Of a DNA stretch of 64,000 bases, positions 45,108 to 53,823 are shown piece by piece. Position 1 is the first letter of the stretch. The number at the start of each line of letters is the position of its first letter. The position numbers were made by a program, and so were the translations under genes. This DNA comes from Shewanella eurypsychrophilus (lineage in GTDB: Bacteria > Pseudomonadota > Gammaproteobacteria > Enterobacterales > Shewanellaceae): assembly GCF_007004545.3 (NCBI RefSeq), contig NZ_CP045503.2, forward strand, positions 5,210,501 to 5,274,500, read 5' to 3'. The notes beneath the pieces were generated by a model. The model was not told the origin of the DNA, did no database searches, and was given only the letters and a program-made list of their open reading frames with translations.

Positions 45108-46448
45108 CTAACTTCCTGCGATCTTCATATCACTGAGTAAGATACCACCTGTGCGGATCGATGATCTTAGATCGCGATCTTTACTCACCCCAACGATATT
45201 TTGATACATGTCTTTAAGGTTGCCCGCTATCGTGATCTCTTCCACTGGGTAAAGGATCACGCCATTTTCAACGTAAAAACCCGAAGCGCCACGAGAATAA
45301 TCTCCCGTCACACCATTCACACCTTGGCCCATCACTTCTGTAACGATTAAACCTGTGCCCATCTCTTTAACGAGTTCATCAAACGTTTGTCCCGTATGTG
45401 AGAGTGTCCAGTTGTATATACCACCAGCATGACCGGTATTTTTAAGACCAAGCTTACGCGCAGAATAACTGGTTAGTAGGTAAGTTGAGAGCACGCCATT
45501 ATCTATGATAGAACGATCTTGCGTGGCAACACCTTCACTGTCATAACTTGAGCTAGCCAGACCACCCACTAAACGTGGCTGTTCTTCAATACTAAACCAA
45601 TCAGGAAAAATCTGTGTATCGATAGAATCCAGCAAGAAGCTAGATTTACGATATAAACTACCACCGCTTATCGCACCAACTAAATGGCCCATGAGTCCGG
45701 TTGCGATTTCGGGGGATAAAAGCACTGGCAGTTCAGTCGTAGCAATTTTCCGTGCGCCAAGACGACCTAAGGTTTTTTCTGACGCTTTTTTACCAACCTC
45801 TTCAGGTGAGAGTAATTGGTTAAATTTACGCGAAATCGTATAATCATAATCACGCTGCATATTGCCATCAAGCTCGCCAATAACTACACAGCTCAAACTA
45901 TAACGAGAGCTAGAGTAACCATGGAGAAAGCCATGGCTATTACCATAAACCTTGATACCTGTATGAGCATTAGCGCTAGCACCATCAGAATTTTTAATGC
46001 GGCTATCCACATCTAAAGCAGCCTCTTCAGAACGTGCAGCTAGCTCTGTTAACTCAGCAGGTGAAACATCTTGAGGGTGGAACAAGCCTAAATCTGGAAA
46101 ATCCTTCGCCATCAACTCCGCTTCAGCAAGTCCATTGTATGGGTCTGATGAGGTAAATTTAGCAATGCCATCGGCAGCTTTTACCGCTTCTCTGATCGCT
46201 TCAGGGCTTAAGTCAGAAGTCGACGAACTGCCCTTACTGCCATCACGAAAGAGAGTTATACCTAACGCACCATCTTTATTAAACTCAACAGTTTCAACCT
46301 CTTTCATTCTAGTTGAAACTGACAATCCTTGTTGTTTACTAATGGCAACTTCCGCACCGGATGCGCCGAGTTGCTTGGCATAATCGAGTGCCATAGATAC
46401 GGCGTCTTTTAGTGAATCCAATTCGATGTCAATGCTAGGTGTCGTCAC
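45108..46448 (-). CDS. pmbA: Metalloprotease partner PmbA (TldE)
   Basis: 446 residues, the usual PmbA length. Partner of TldD in the heterodimeric protease that degrades unfolded peptides and matures microcins and related peptides. Marks are GASGAEVAISKQQGLSV (~29-45), a central VLLSPEIATGLMGHLVG (~233-249) and a closing TGGILLSDMKIAGS. It lacks the HExxxH motif carried by TldD. Start is GTG at 46448 with GAGTAG ahead. Divergent from darP, a gene order common in relatives. The TldD gene is at 55359-56810. Confidence 0.95.
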   Translation of the reverse strand: MTTPSIDIELDSLKDAVSMALDYAKQLGASGAEVAISKQQGLSVSTRMKEVETVEFNKDGALGITLFRDGSKGSSSTSDLSPEAIREAVKAADGIAKFTSSDPYNGLAEAELMAKDFPDLGLFHPQDVSPAELTELAARSEEAALDVDSRIKNSDGASANAHTGIKVYGNSHGFLHGYSSSRYSLSCVVIGELDGNMQRDYDYTISRKFNQLLSPEEVGKKASEKTLGRLGARKIATTELPVLLSPEIATGLMGHLVGAISGGSLYRKSSFLLDSIDTQIFPDWFSIEEQPRLVGGLASSSYDSEGVATQDRSIIDNGVLSTYLLTSYSARKLGLKNTGHAGGIYNWTLSHTGQTFDELVKEMGTGLIVTEVMGQGVNGVTGDYSRGASGFYVENGVILYPVEEITIAGNLKDMYQNIVGVSKDRDLRSSIRTGGILLSDMKIAGS

Positions 46449-46588
46449 AAATCTACTCTTTTGTTATCAGGGATCTTATTAGCATAACAAACCCAATTCC
46501 CAAGTACATTAAATAACTCATCTAGTCGATAGGCGATTTTCCTGTGAAATGTTATTATTACTGTAATTTAGAATAGAGATTTTTATAT

Positions 46589-47128
46589 ATGAAAGTAGTT
46601 GGTGATTCAGAACACTTTAAACAGCCCCTCGACCATGATGAAAATTATATCAGCAGAGCCGATATAAAACGTGAAATAGCCATATACCAGGAACTAGGAA
46701 TTAAAGTTGCTAGTCTTAGTAAGACTCAGATCGACAAGCTAAACCTTGATGAGCATCTGTATGACAACGTACTAAAGACCAAGACCATCAAGATCAATAC
46801 CGAAGCTTACCGTCGTCATCTACAGTATCTTGGAAAATTGATGCGTTTTGAAGATATCGAAACACTTCAACTCGATATCAAAAATGTACTGAATCAAAAC
46901 AGTAATGAGAGTGCTAAATTGAATGTCGCTGAAAAGCTAAAAGATCAGCTTCTTGTTGAAGGCGATACTGCAATTCAGACGTTAATCGAAAAATACCCAG
47001 AGCTTGATAGACAGAAACTTCGTCAATTTGTGCGTCAAACGAAAAAAGAGCTATCTAAAAAACCTGATGAAGCCTCTAAAACGGCTGTGGAACTCGTTAA
47101 ATATTTACGTAGTGAAACATCTGAATAA
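46589..47128 (+). CDS. darP: Ribosome-associated protein DarP (YjgA, DUF615)
   Basis: 179 residues, highly charged and helical. The family's start SRADIKREIAIYQELG and the long basic helices (YRRHLQYLGKLMRFED; KLRQFVRQTKKELSKK) match YjgA/DarP, which helps late 50S subunit maturation. A second RFVRQ-like segment near the C terminus is typical. Ribosome site GAATAGAGA is rather distant. Divergent from pmbA with a 140-base shared promoter gap. Confidence 0.92.
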   Translation: MKVVGDSEHFKQPLDHDENYISRADIKREIAIYQELGIKVASLSKTQIDKLNLDEHLYDNVLKTKTIKINTEAYRRHLQYLGKLMRFEDIETLQLDIKNVLNQNSNESAKLNVAEKLKDQLLVEGDTAIQTLIEKYPELDRQKLRQFVRQTKKELSKKPDEASKTAVELVKYLRSETSE

Positions 47129-47211
47129 TATAGATAAAGCTATATATTTAACGATATAATTGCACCACCACATTTCGTTTTCGACTTTTTTGTTTCACAA
47201 GGATGTTGCTA

Positions 47212-49716
47212 ATGCGACTGATAAAACTTGCTTCAACGGCTTTAGTATCACTACTTAGTTTGTCTCTACTCACGGGCTGTAATGGCTCATCGGACGATAG
47301 CGGCGACAATGGTGGCAATACTGGCGAGTACGCCCTCTCATTGAGTTATAAAACCGTTGTCGATGGCAAATGTGCCGAGGCAACCGATGAGCTAAGTTTT
47401 ACCAGTAATGCGAGCATCTGTGCAGTAGCAAAACTAACTCAGGGCGGCAGTAATAGCAGTGGTGGGCTGGTCAGTTACAGCGCCACGCTGGGCACCTTAT
47501 CTCCAACAACTAAGTTAACGAACTCGAGTGGTATTGCCGAAGTCATTCTGACGAATGCTGACGGCACATTAGGTGCTGGTACCCTGAGTGCTGAATTTGA
47601 TACGGGTGCAGCTGAAAATAATATTTTATCTGTTAGCAAAAACTATGAATTTATCGATGGTGGCACCTCTCCTGGCGAGGAGACACCTAAGATCAGTGCT
47701 AGCATCATTAACGGTGCAGCCACAGTCACTCAGTTTAAAGTCGATGAAACTGTCCAGCTGCAAGCCCAGTTTTTAGATACTTCTAGCCTAGGTATCGCAA
47801 ACCAGTTAGTGACCTTTACGGCCGGCAATGTCACCTTAACGCCAAATACCGCCCTAACCAATGGCCAAGGTATCGCCCAGGTAAATTATACTCCCAGCGA
47901 AACAGAACTTGGAGCTGCCAGCCTTAATGTCTCGTTAGACTACCAAGAACAAAACTTTCAAACAAACAGCTTATATGAAGTGTTATCTGCCGATGCGATT
48001 GGCGGTGAGGGAGTGCTAAAACTTGGCCACTTCGACAGCAACAATAACTTTGTTGAAGGGGAACTCGAAACCTCACTGACTCCAATTGACGGACAATATG
48101 TTATCAGTGCAGGTGGTAGCTTTGGTGTTACTGCAACCTTAATCAACCAAGCCGATGACGGCACAATTACTCGCGTACAGACACCTTCATCGATTAGCTT
48201 TAGTTCTGATTGTGTTGTGGGCAATAATGCCAGTCTCGATACCCCAGTGACCACGCTTTCAGGCCAGGCCAGCTCAACGTTCCAAAACACTAGCTGTAGT
48301 GGTAACAGTCAGCGTAACGACCAAATAGTAGCAACCACTCAATCAGGCAACCTAACGCTAACCGCAAGCCTTCCCTTCACGCTAGAAAGCCAAGCCTTGG
48401 CAAGTCTTAGCTTTGAATCGGCTGAACCTAAGGTTATCCGCATCAAAGGTGCTGGTGGTACAGGTAGTACTGAATCTTCATTGGTGACCTTTAAGGTCAC
48501 TGGATCTGATGGACAACCCATAGCCCAGCAGGAGGTATCATTCTCTCTCGATACTTTAGTGGGGGGCTTAAGCTTCTCTAATGGCCTAGCGACAGATAGC
48601 AGCTTTACCAACTCAGTAGGTGTTGCCAGCGTTCGAGTAGAATCCGGTACTGTGCCAACCCCAGTACGCGTACTAGCCTCTGCAACCGATACCGATTCAG
48701 GTAAAGTGATCACTAGCCAGTCAGAACAGTTAACGGTCAACACTGGCCTGCCTCAGCAACTTGGTTTTAGTTTATCAACTTCAACCCTGAACCCAGAAGC
48801 AGGCAATGTTAATGGAATCACTGAGACCATTACCGCATATGCTTCAGATAGCTTTGGTAACCCTGCGCCCGACGACACTACCATCAATTTCACCGCGGAA
48901 GGTGGACAAATTGAAGCAAGTTGCCCGACTGTAAATGGGTCCTGTAGCGTCACTTGGACATCTGCAGATCCTCGCGTACCTGATCATAGAATCACTGTAA
49001 TGGCCTATGCACTTGGCCATGAGACCTTCTTCGATACCAATGGTAATAATATTTTCGATAGCGAAGACGGAGCGGCAGTCGACGCCTGTTTAGCTGGAGA
49101 TATTCTTGTTGCCTGTAGCGGTAACGGCATGGATACCGAAATATACGGGCCTAATGGCTTTAGTGACCTACCGGATGCCTTTCGAGATGACAATGAAAAT
49201 GGCATCTATGATGAAGGGGAAAAGTTCTTCAGCACCATAGCTAGCACCGAGCACGGTGACCGAGACACGCTCTTTAACGGTCCTCAGTGTGAAGGAAGCT
49301 TATGTGGAACAGGGCAGAGCAATAAAACTTATATCCGTAAAGCTTTGATAATGACCATGTCAGGTTCAAACTCTCGTTTTACTGTTCTACAAGATAATCA
49401 AGAAATTTATAGCTCAGAAAATGGTTTAGGGACTGGAATTCCAATTCCTGCTGATGGAAGCTCAACGTTTATTGTTCGCTTCTATGATAGTGCAAATCAA
49501 ATAATGCCAGCAGGCAGCACTGTAGCCATTTCAGCAACAGATGGTAATTTGGCCTTTGATGGATATAGCGTCCCTAATGCTAACTCCCACGGAGGCACAG
49601 GTACTAGTTTTGGCTTGTCCCATGGAGGAACAGCTGCAATAAGCCAAGTGTCTATCAGCTTAACGACACCGAGTGGCGTCATTACAACATTACTCCTAGG
49701 TGTACCACTCAGTTAG
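47212..49716 (+). CDS. Large Ig-like (Big_1) repeat lipoprotein
   Basis: 834 residues. Lipobox LLTGC (Cys ~23) followed by a Ser/Asp/Gly-rich linker (NGSSDDSGDNGGNTG), so it is lipid-anchored. The body is a string of ~90-100-residue bacterial Ig-like modules, as in invasin/intimin, each with a 'vtFtag..lt.n..lTn..G.a.v' pattern (~155-245, 275-385, 395-495 and 505-600). Between ~600 and 670 is a Cys- and Asp-rich insertion with DTNGNNIFDSED and DDNENGIYDEGE, which look like calcium-binding turns. A surface-adhesion or structural role is inferred. Start chosen at ATG 47212 behind AAGGA (9 bases); an ATG at 47203 overlaps it. Confidence 0.85.
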   Translation: MRLIKLASTALVSLLSLSLLTGCNGSSDDSGDNGGNTGEYALSLSYKTVVDGKCAEATDELSFTSNASICAVAKLTQGGSNSSGGLVSYSATLGTLSPTTKLTNSSGIAEVILTNADGTLGAGTLSAEFDTGAAENNILSVSKNYEFIDGGTSPGEETPKISASIINGAATVTQFKVDETVQLQAQFLDTSSLGIANQLVTFTAGNVTLTPNTALTNGQGIAQVNYTPSETELGAASLNVSLDYQEQNFQTNSLYEVLSADAIGGEGVLKLGHFDSNNNFVEGELETSLTPIDGQYVISAGGSFGVTATLINQADDGTITRVQTPSSISFSSDCVVGNNASLDTPVTTLSGQASSTFQNTSCSGNSQRNDQIVATTQSGNLTLTASLPFTLESQALASLSFESAEPKVIRIKGAGGTGSTESSLVTFKVTGSDGQPIAQQEVSFSLDTLVGGLSFSNGLATDSSFTNSVGVASVRVESGTVPTPVRVLASATDTDSGKVITSQSEQLTVNTGLPQQLGFSLSTSTLNPEAGNVNGITETITAYASDSFGNPAPDDTTINFTAEGGQIEASCPTVNGSCSVTWTSADPRVPDHRITVMAYALGHETFFDTNGNNIFDSEDGAAVDACLAGDILVACSGNGMDTEIYGPNGFSDLPDAFRDDNENGIYDEGEKFFSTIASTEHGDRDTLFNGPQCEGSLCGTGQSNKTYIRKALIMTMSGSNSRFTVLQDNQEIYSSENGLGTGIPIPADGSSTFIVRFYDSANQIMPAGSTVAISATDGNLAFDGYSVPNANSHGGTGTSFGLSHGGTAAISQVSISLTTPSGVITTLLLGVPLS

Positions 49717-49744
49717 TAAGAGATAAAATATTAGTTAACAATCA

Positions 49745-49777
49745 AAAGCCCATTTAGCTCCACGTTAAATGGGCTTT
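49745..49777 (+). terminator. Terminator after the Ig-like lipoprotein gene
   Basis: A perfect 12-bp stem, AAAGCCCATTTA (49745-49756) with TAAATGGGCTTT (49766-49777), and a 9-base loop, followed by GTTATAC. Confidence 0.8.
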
Positions 49778-49883
49778 GTTATACTTTCAGGCTATGTGAA
49801 CCAAGCGAAACTAGCGATATACTCTACCCGCTGAATGTTAGACAAGGCTGTCTACACTTAAACCGCATCTAAAGGAATTTTCA

Positions 49884-50285
49884 ATGCGTATTAAAACCCT
49901 AACAACCACCCTTATTCTTACTGCTTTTTTAACCGCGTGTGCGGCTAAGCCTCCTATCATTGCCCAAGAAAAAACCGTTACTGTATCTGGCCAAACGCTA
50001 AAGTTTGGTGGTAAATTCGATGTGGAGAAAAAGAAGCTAGAGCTAACCGTCAATGGCGATGCATTGATGAAAGGAAAATTCCCTCCATACACGCCAACAC
50101 AGAACTTTAAAGCCAATTATAAAGAGCTAAAAATAGCGAGTAGCTGCTACTTCGGCTCAGTGCTAGGTGATCAAGGTGGAGCCTTTGGGGTGATTGCTGG
50201 GGCAATTCAAGCCAGTAAATCTAGCTCAGGTGATAAGTGCGAACTGTTTGTCGATGGTGAGAGCGTAGAAACACTCTACTTTTAA
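49884..50285 (+). CDS. Small unknown lipoprotein
   Basis: 133 residues. Signal peptide with lipobox LTAC (Cys19), then a mostly beta mature part with two Cys near the end (SSCYFG and DKCELF) that could pair. A Gly-rich stretch (GDQGGAFGVIAGAI) stands between them. Not recognised. Ribosome site AAGGAATTTTCA is 7 bases from the ATG. Followed by a hairpin (50320-50346). Confidence 0.7.
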   Translation: MRIKTLTTTLILTAFLTACAAKPPIIAQEKTVTVSGQTLKFGGKFDVEKKKLELTVNGDALMKGKFPPYTPTQNFKANYKELKIASSCYFGSVLGDQGGAFGVIAGAIQASKSSSGDKCELFVDGESVETLYF

Positions 50286-50520
50286 TCTCGGCTATTCCAT
50301 CTAAATCTAGCCTAAGAAAAGCCCGCTAACGGCAAAGTTAGCGGCTTAATAAACAAGATGCAGCAGTCTAACGTTCAGCCGTTATTCAATTCTTACTCAA
50401 CTCATTTTCAACTCTTATTCAACCACCACACAGCTCTTTATGCATCTCTTACGCAAGCCTTACGCAACTCATATACAAGTCACTCTAATAAGGTATTGCT
50501 AAGTCAGCACTAGGGCATCA
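50286..50520. other. Intergenic gap with terminator and pyrimidine-rich repeats
   Basis: A hairpin (AGCCCGCTAAC with GTTAGCGGCT, one bulge; 50320-50346) follows the lipoprotein gene. Then a run of imperfect CAACTC/TTCAACC-type repeats (about 50385-50490), with no coding capacity. Confidence 0.5.
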
Positions 50521-51687
50521 CTAGCTTTGGCTTGCAGAACTCTGCTGTAATCTCTTAGATACACCGTAGACAGCCAGTAAACTAAATACGCCAAACAAAC
50601 CCCATAGCTGTAACCACTTAGGTAAAACACTCGACCAAGCAGCGCCCATCTGATTAAGCTCTATCATGCCCATGATGGCAGGCACTGCAGGGATCAGCTG
50701 AGATACCCAGATTAATGGCTCTGGGATCAGCGCTAGAGGCCAAACAAATCCCGATACAAACATGATCGGCATCGATACTAGCAACAACACTTGCGTTGGC
50801 AGGTCTCGCCTAATAAACAAGGTACTCATTGCGATACCTGCGGCGCTGGTTGCCAGTAAAAATGGCAACATCCATAGCGCAACTAAGCCTAGGCTGGCTT
50901 GCACGCTAACCTGATACCAATAAAAGCAAAATCCCACATAAAAACTACTAAAGAACAGGTAGATCAGCATAAATGCCGAAATGCGCCCACAAACAATCTT
51001 CAATGGAGAGATATTTTGCCAATAGCCCTTTCTGCGCCACTGACCGGCACCTAAAATCCCAGTGCCTATCAATAAGGTTTGATGCAATATCAGCAAGAAA
51101 AGTCCAGGCACCACATAAGGCGTATAGCCAAGACTTGGGTTAAATGCGGGTATACTGTTTATCTTCACCGCATTAAGGCTCAGTGCGGCCTTTTTCGGGG
51201 CCTCTCCTTTGGCAAGCATACCAATCAACTGTACTTGTTTACCCGCATCCATTCCCGCCGACACTAAGCCTTCGGCTACTGCCGAATAGATAAGAAAATA
51301 GCTGGCATCACCGCCGTAGCTCAGGGTGACCCCTTTGCCCAATAACAGATCTCGCCTAAAGCCTTCAGGGATCACTAACAGCCCATGAGCACGACCCGAC
51401 TCGATCCAGCTTTGCGCCTGAGTAATACTGGTAACCTGACCTATCACATCGATCTTGGCGCTGGCGTCGGCGTGGCGGATCAAGCGGCGACTCAGTGAAG
51501 AATGATCCAGATCGACCACCACCAACTGTTGCTCGGTAGGCACTTGATGCAGATAAGGCAAAGGATATAAAACCGAATAAAACAGCACGCCACCAAACAG
51601 GGTCACAGCAATGGCTTTATCAGCGACAATCGCTTTTAACTCAGTCAGTATCAACTGCCAAAACGTCATTTCAGTCGTCCTGCTCAT
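50521..51687 (-). CDS. ABC-2 type transporter permease (second permease of the export operon)
   Basis: 388 residues. One N-terminal TM (~20-45), a ~135-residue periplasmic domain (LVVVDLDHSS, SYGGDASYFLIYSAV), then five TMs in the C-terminal half, as in YhhJ/YbhR-type ABC-2 permeases. The start ATG overlaps the upstream permease stop as ATGA, with GGAG inside it, so the two are translated together. No ATP-binding protein gene is in the operon. Confidence 0.85.
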   Translation of the reverse strand: MSRTTEMTFWQLILTELKAIVADKAIAVTLFGGVLFYSVLYPLPYLHQVPTEQQLVVVDLDHSSLSRRLIRHADASAKIDVIGQVTSITQAQSWIESGRAHGLLVIPEGFRRDLLLGKGVTLSYGGDASYFLIYSAVAEGLVSAGMDAGKQVQLIGMLAKGEAPKKAALSLNAVKINSIPAFNPSLGYTPYVVPGLFLLILHQTLLIGTGILGAGQWRRKGYWQNISPLKIVCGRISAFMLIYLFFSSFYVGFCFYWYQVSVQASLGLVALWMLPFLLATSAAGIAMSTLFIRRDLPTQVLLLVSMPIMFVSGFVWPLALIPEPLIWVSQLIPAVPAIMGMIELNQMGAAWSSVLPKWLQLWGLFGVFSLLAVYGVSKRLQQSSASQS

Positions 51688-52838
51688 GAACGCTCCTCAT
51701 TACTTGTCGAGGCAAGCTCAAAGCGCCGAGCGAGTAATATAAGCAGAGGTATGATAAGCAAAAATCCCCAATAGCTAGTCAATTGGCCGGCAACCGTCTC
51801 CCAGCCAGAACCATAACTGATCACACTGACATGAGAGTCTATATAGTGACTCGATGGCATGATCAATCGCCACCATTGGGCGAGCATGGGCATTTCATGC
51901 ACCGGAAATGTGATCCCCATAAACGCAAATGCGGGTGCAAACAATGCTGTTCCGAAACTAACCATTCGCGCACTATCGCGCATAATAAAAAACACTAATA
52001 ATACCAATAGCCATACCGCGAGTAACATCACTACTTGGGCCAATACCAGTAATGCCAGACTTCCCGCTGCGGGTAGAGCTAAATACTGATATAGAAACGT
52101 GAGAATAAAGCCGCCTTGGAGTAACAAAAGCGGGGTATATACGGCAACCTTGGCGATAACCCTCAACCACACGCCTTCTCCAGGTATTAATAGGCCTTCA
52201 GGGGTTAACTCACGACTCAAACCGTTAGCGAAGGTCAGCATAGCTAGCAACTGCCACAGCGCCACCAACACTGGCGGTACCAGAAAGCCCACATAATTAT
52301 TATTGCGATTAAACAGGGCGGTTGTCTGACTGGTTACTGGACTCAAATTCACCGCAACCTGAGACTTAGGCACACCTTGAAGCAGTTGTTTAACCCCTGC
52401 GACTTCGAGTAACCCCGCCCCTAAAGTCAGTTGGATCTGACTCGACAATAGCTTACCCACCAGTAAGAACTGGCTGTTATAGCGGATATCTATGGTAGGG
52501 CTACGGCCCGTGACTAAGTCGCGTTTAAGATCATAGGGCAGCACAATAATGGCGTAAACATCTGCTTGCTTCATCGCCGTCACGGCACTTGGCAAATTAG
52601 TAAAACTTTGCGGAGTTATAACTGGATTAGCCACAAGATTTCGGGTCAACATGCGGCTTAGCTGGCTATTATCCTGATCGACAACCGCCACAGGTAACTG
52701 TCTCGGTAACCCAGCACTAAATAGCCACCATAGACAGAGTATGCACAGTAAGGGGATATAACTGACTAAAGCCAGTTGCCAAGGCGAACGCCACAGAGCA
52801 TCGAGTTCACGGCGAATAATAGACGTTAAACGAGTCAT
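51684..52838 (-). CDS. ABC-2 type transporter permease (first permease of the export operon)
   Basis: 384 residues, same plan as the next gene: N-terminal TM (~20-42), a periplasmic domain with VVDQDNSQLSRML and a VNLSPVTSQTTALFNRNNNY segment, then five TMs. The two permeases are diverged paralogues and probably form a heterodimer. Starts 13 bases past the HlyD-like stop. A weak ribosome site precedes the ATG at 52838, suggesting translation from upstream. Substrate unknown. Confidence 0.85.
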   Translation of the reverse strand: MTRLTSIIRRELDALWRSPWQLALVSYIPLLCILCLWWLFSAGLPRQLPVAVVDQDNSQLSRMLTRNLVANPVITPQSFTNLPSAVTAMKQADVYAIIVLPYDLKRDLVTGRSPTIDIRYNSQFLLVGKLLSSQIQLTLGAGLLEVAGVKQLLQGVPKSQVAVNLSPVTSQTTALFNRNNNYVGFLVPPVLVALWQLLAMLTFANGLSRELTPEGLLIPGEGVWLRVIAKVAVYTPLLLLQGGFILTFLYQYLALPAAGSLALLVLAQVVMLLAVWLLVLLVFFIMRDSARMVSFGTALFAPAFAFMGITFPVHEMPMLAQWWRLIMPSSHYIDSHVSVISYGSGWETVAGQLTSYWGFLLIIPLLILLARRFELASTSNEERS

Positions 52839-52851
52839 AATAATTTCAGTG

Positions 52852-53823
52852 TTAGCGGGTCAAAATCACTGACATACCGACCCGTAGATCTTTAATCTCA
52901 ATGCTTGGACGCAGCTCAACTTCAAAGGTGCGCATATCGAAATCATGACCACTTTCAGTTGAACGCCAAGTGGCAAACTCGCCCATTACGCTAACATGAG
53001 CCACAGTAAACTCCACATCACGCTCGAGTGCTGGCAAAGTCATCATCAGTTTAGTGCCTTTAGCAAACAGCTTTAGCTGATCTTCTCTGACTTGAAACAC
53101 CGCCCATGAATCTTGCATATCAATCAAGCTCACCACAGGAAAACCACTGGGTGCTAGCTCTCCAGGCTGCAGCAAGACTTCGCTGATCTCGCCTGATTTT
53201 GGCGCTCTCATCTGACTATCGGCTAAGATAGCATTGACCTCGTTAACTGCACCTTCGGCCATTCTCGCATTACCCGCCGCAGCCGCTTTAGTCTCATCAC
53301 GTGCACCTTCTTGAGCCATCTCGTACATGGCTAGAGCCGCTTGCTCGGTATATTTAGCCGCCTGATATTGGGTAAAAGCTTCATCACGTTTCTGTCTGGC
53401 CAGTACACCTTCGACAAACAATACTTCAATTCTGCTATAAGTGGTCTTAGCCAGTGTGGCAGCAGCTTTGGCTTTCTGCCATTGCTCTCTGGATGCCATC
53501 ACTTGCTGCTTACGTGCACCACTGTCGGCTTCGAGTTGCATAGCCTGAGCTGCATCTCTGCCCCCTTCAGCCTGCATCAATTTAGCACTCAGTTCCGGGC
53601 TATCTATGGCAAACAGCAGATCACCAGCTTCAACAGCATCACCGCGTCTCACCATCACCTGCTCGACACGACCAGGGACCTTAGATGAGATATTGTATTC
53701 TCTGGCCTCTATCTGTCCCTGTAGTTGCTCAACTTTCGGCGTGTAAGCCAGTTTGAGTCCATAGCCAAGCACGCCGACTAAGCCAACAAGCGCCACAACG
53801 GCAATAATTCGATTAGCCTGCAT
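52852..53823 (-). CDS. HlyD-family periplasmic adaptor
   Basis: 323 residues. N-terminal TM (~7-24), lipoyl-like half motif QGQIEAREYNISSKVPGRVEQVMV (in part; ~36-60) and GDAVEAGDLLFAID, a helical hairpin (~80-200) and a beta-barrel half with APKSGEISEVLLQPGELA (~207-225). It bridges the permeases and the outer-membrane channel. The ATG at 53823 overlaps the TolC-like stop by 11 bases. AGAGGAGAG provides the ribosome site inside the previous gene. Confidence 0.88.
   Translation of the reverse strand: MQANRIIAVVALVGLVGVLGYGLKLAYTPKVEQLQGQIEAREYNISSKVPGRVEQVMVRRGDAVEAGDLLFAIDSPELSAKLMQAEGGRDAAQAMQLEADSGARKQQVMASREQWQKAKAAATLAKTTYSRIEVLFVEGVLARQKRDEAFTQYQAAKYTEQAALAMYEMAQEGARDETKAAAAGNARMAEGAVNEVNAILADSQMRAPKSGEISEVLLQPGELAPSGFPVVSLIDMQDSWAVFQVREDQLKLFAKGTKLMMTLPALERDVEFTVAHVSVMGEFATWRSTESGHDFDMRTFEVELRPSIEIKDLRVGMSVILTR

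Noticed and set aside
49838-50116. A 92-codon open frame opposite the small lipoprotein gene
   Set aside because: Antisense to a gene with signal peptide, lipobox and ribosome site; itself lacks such support.
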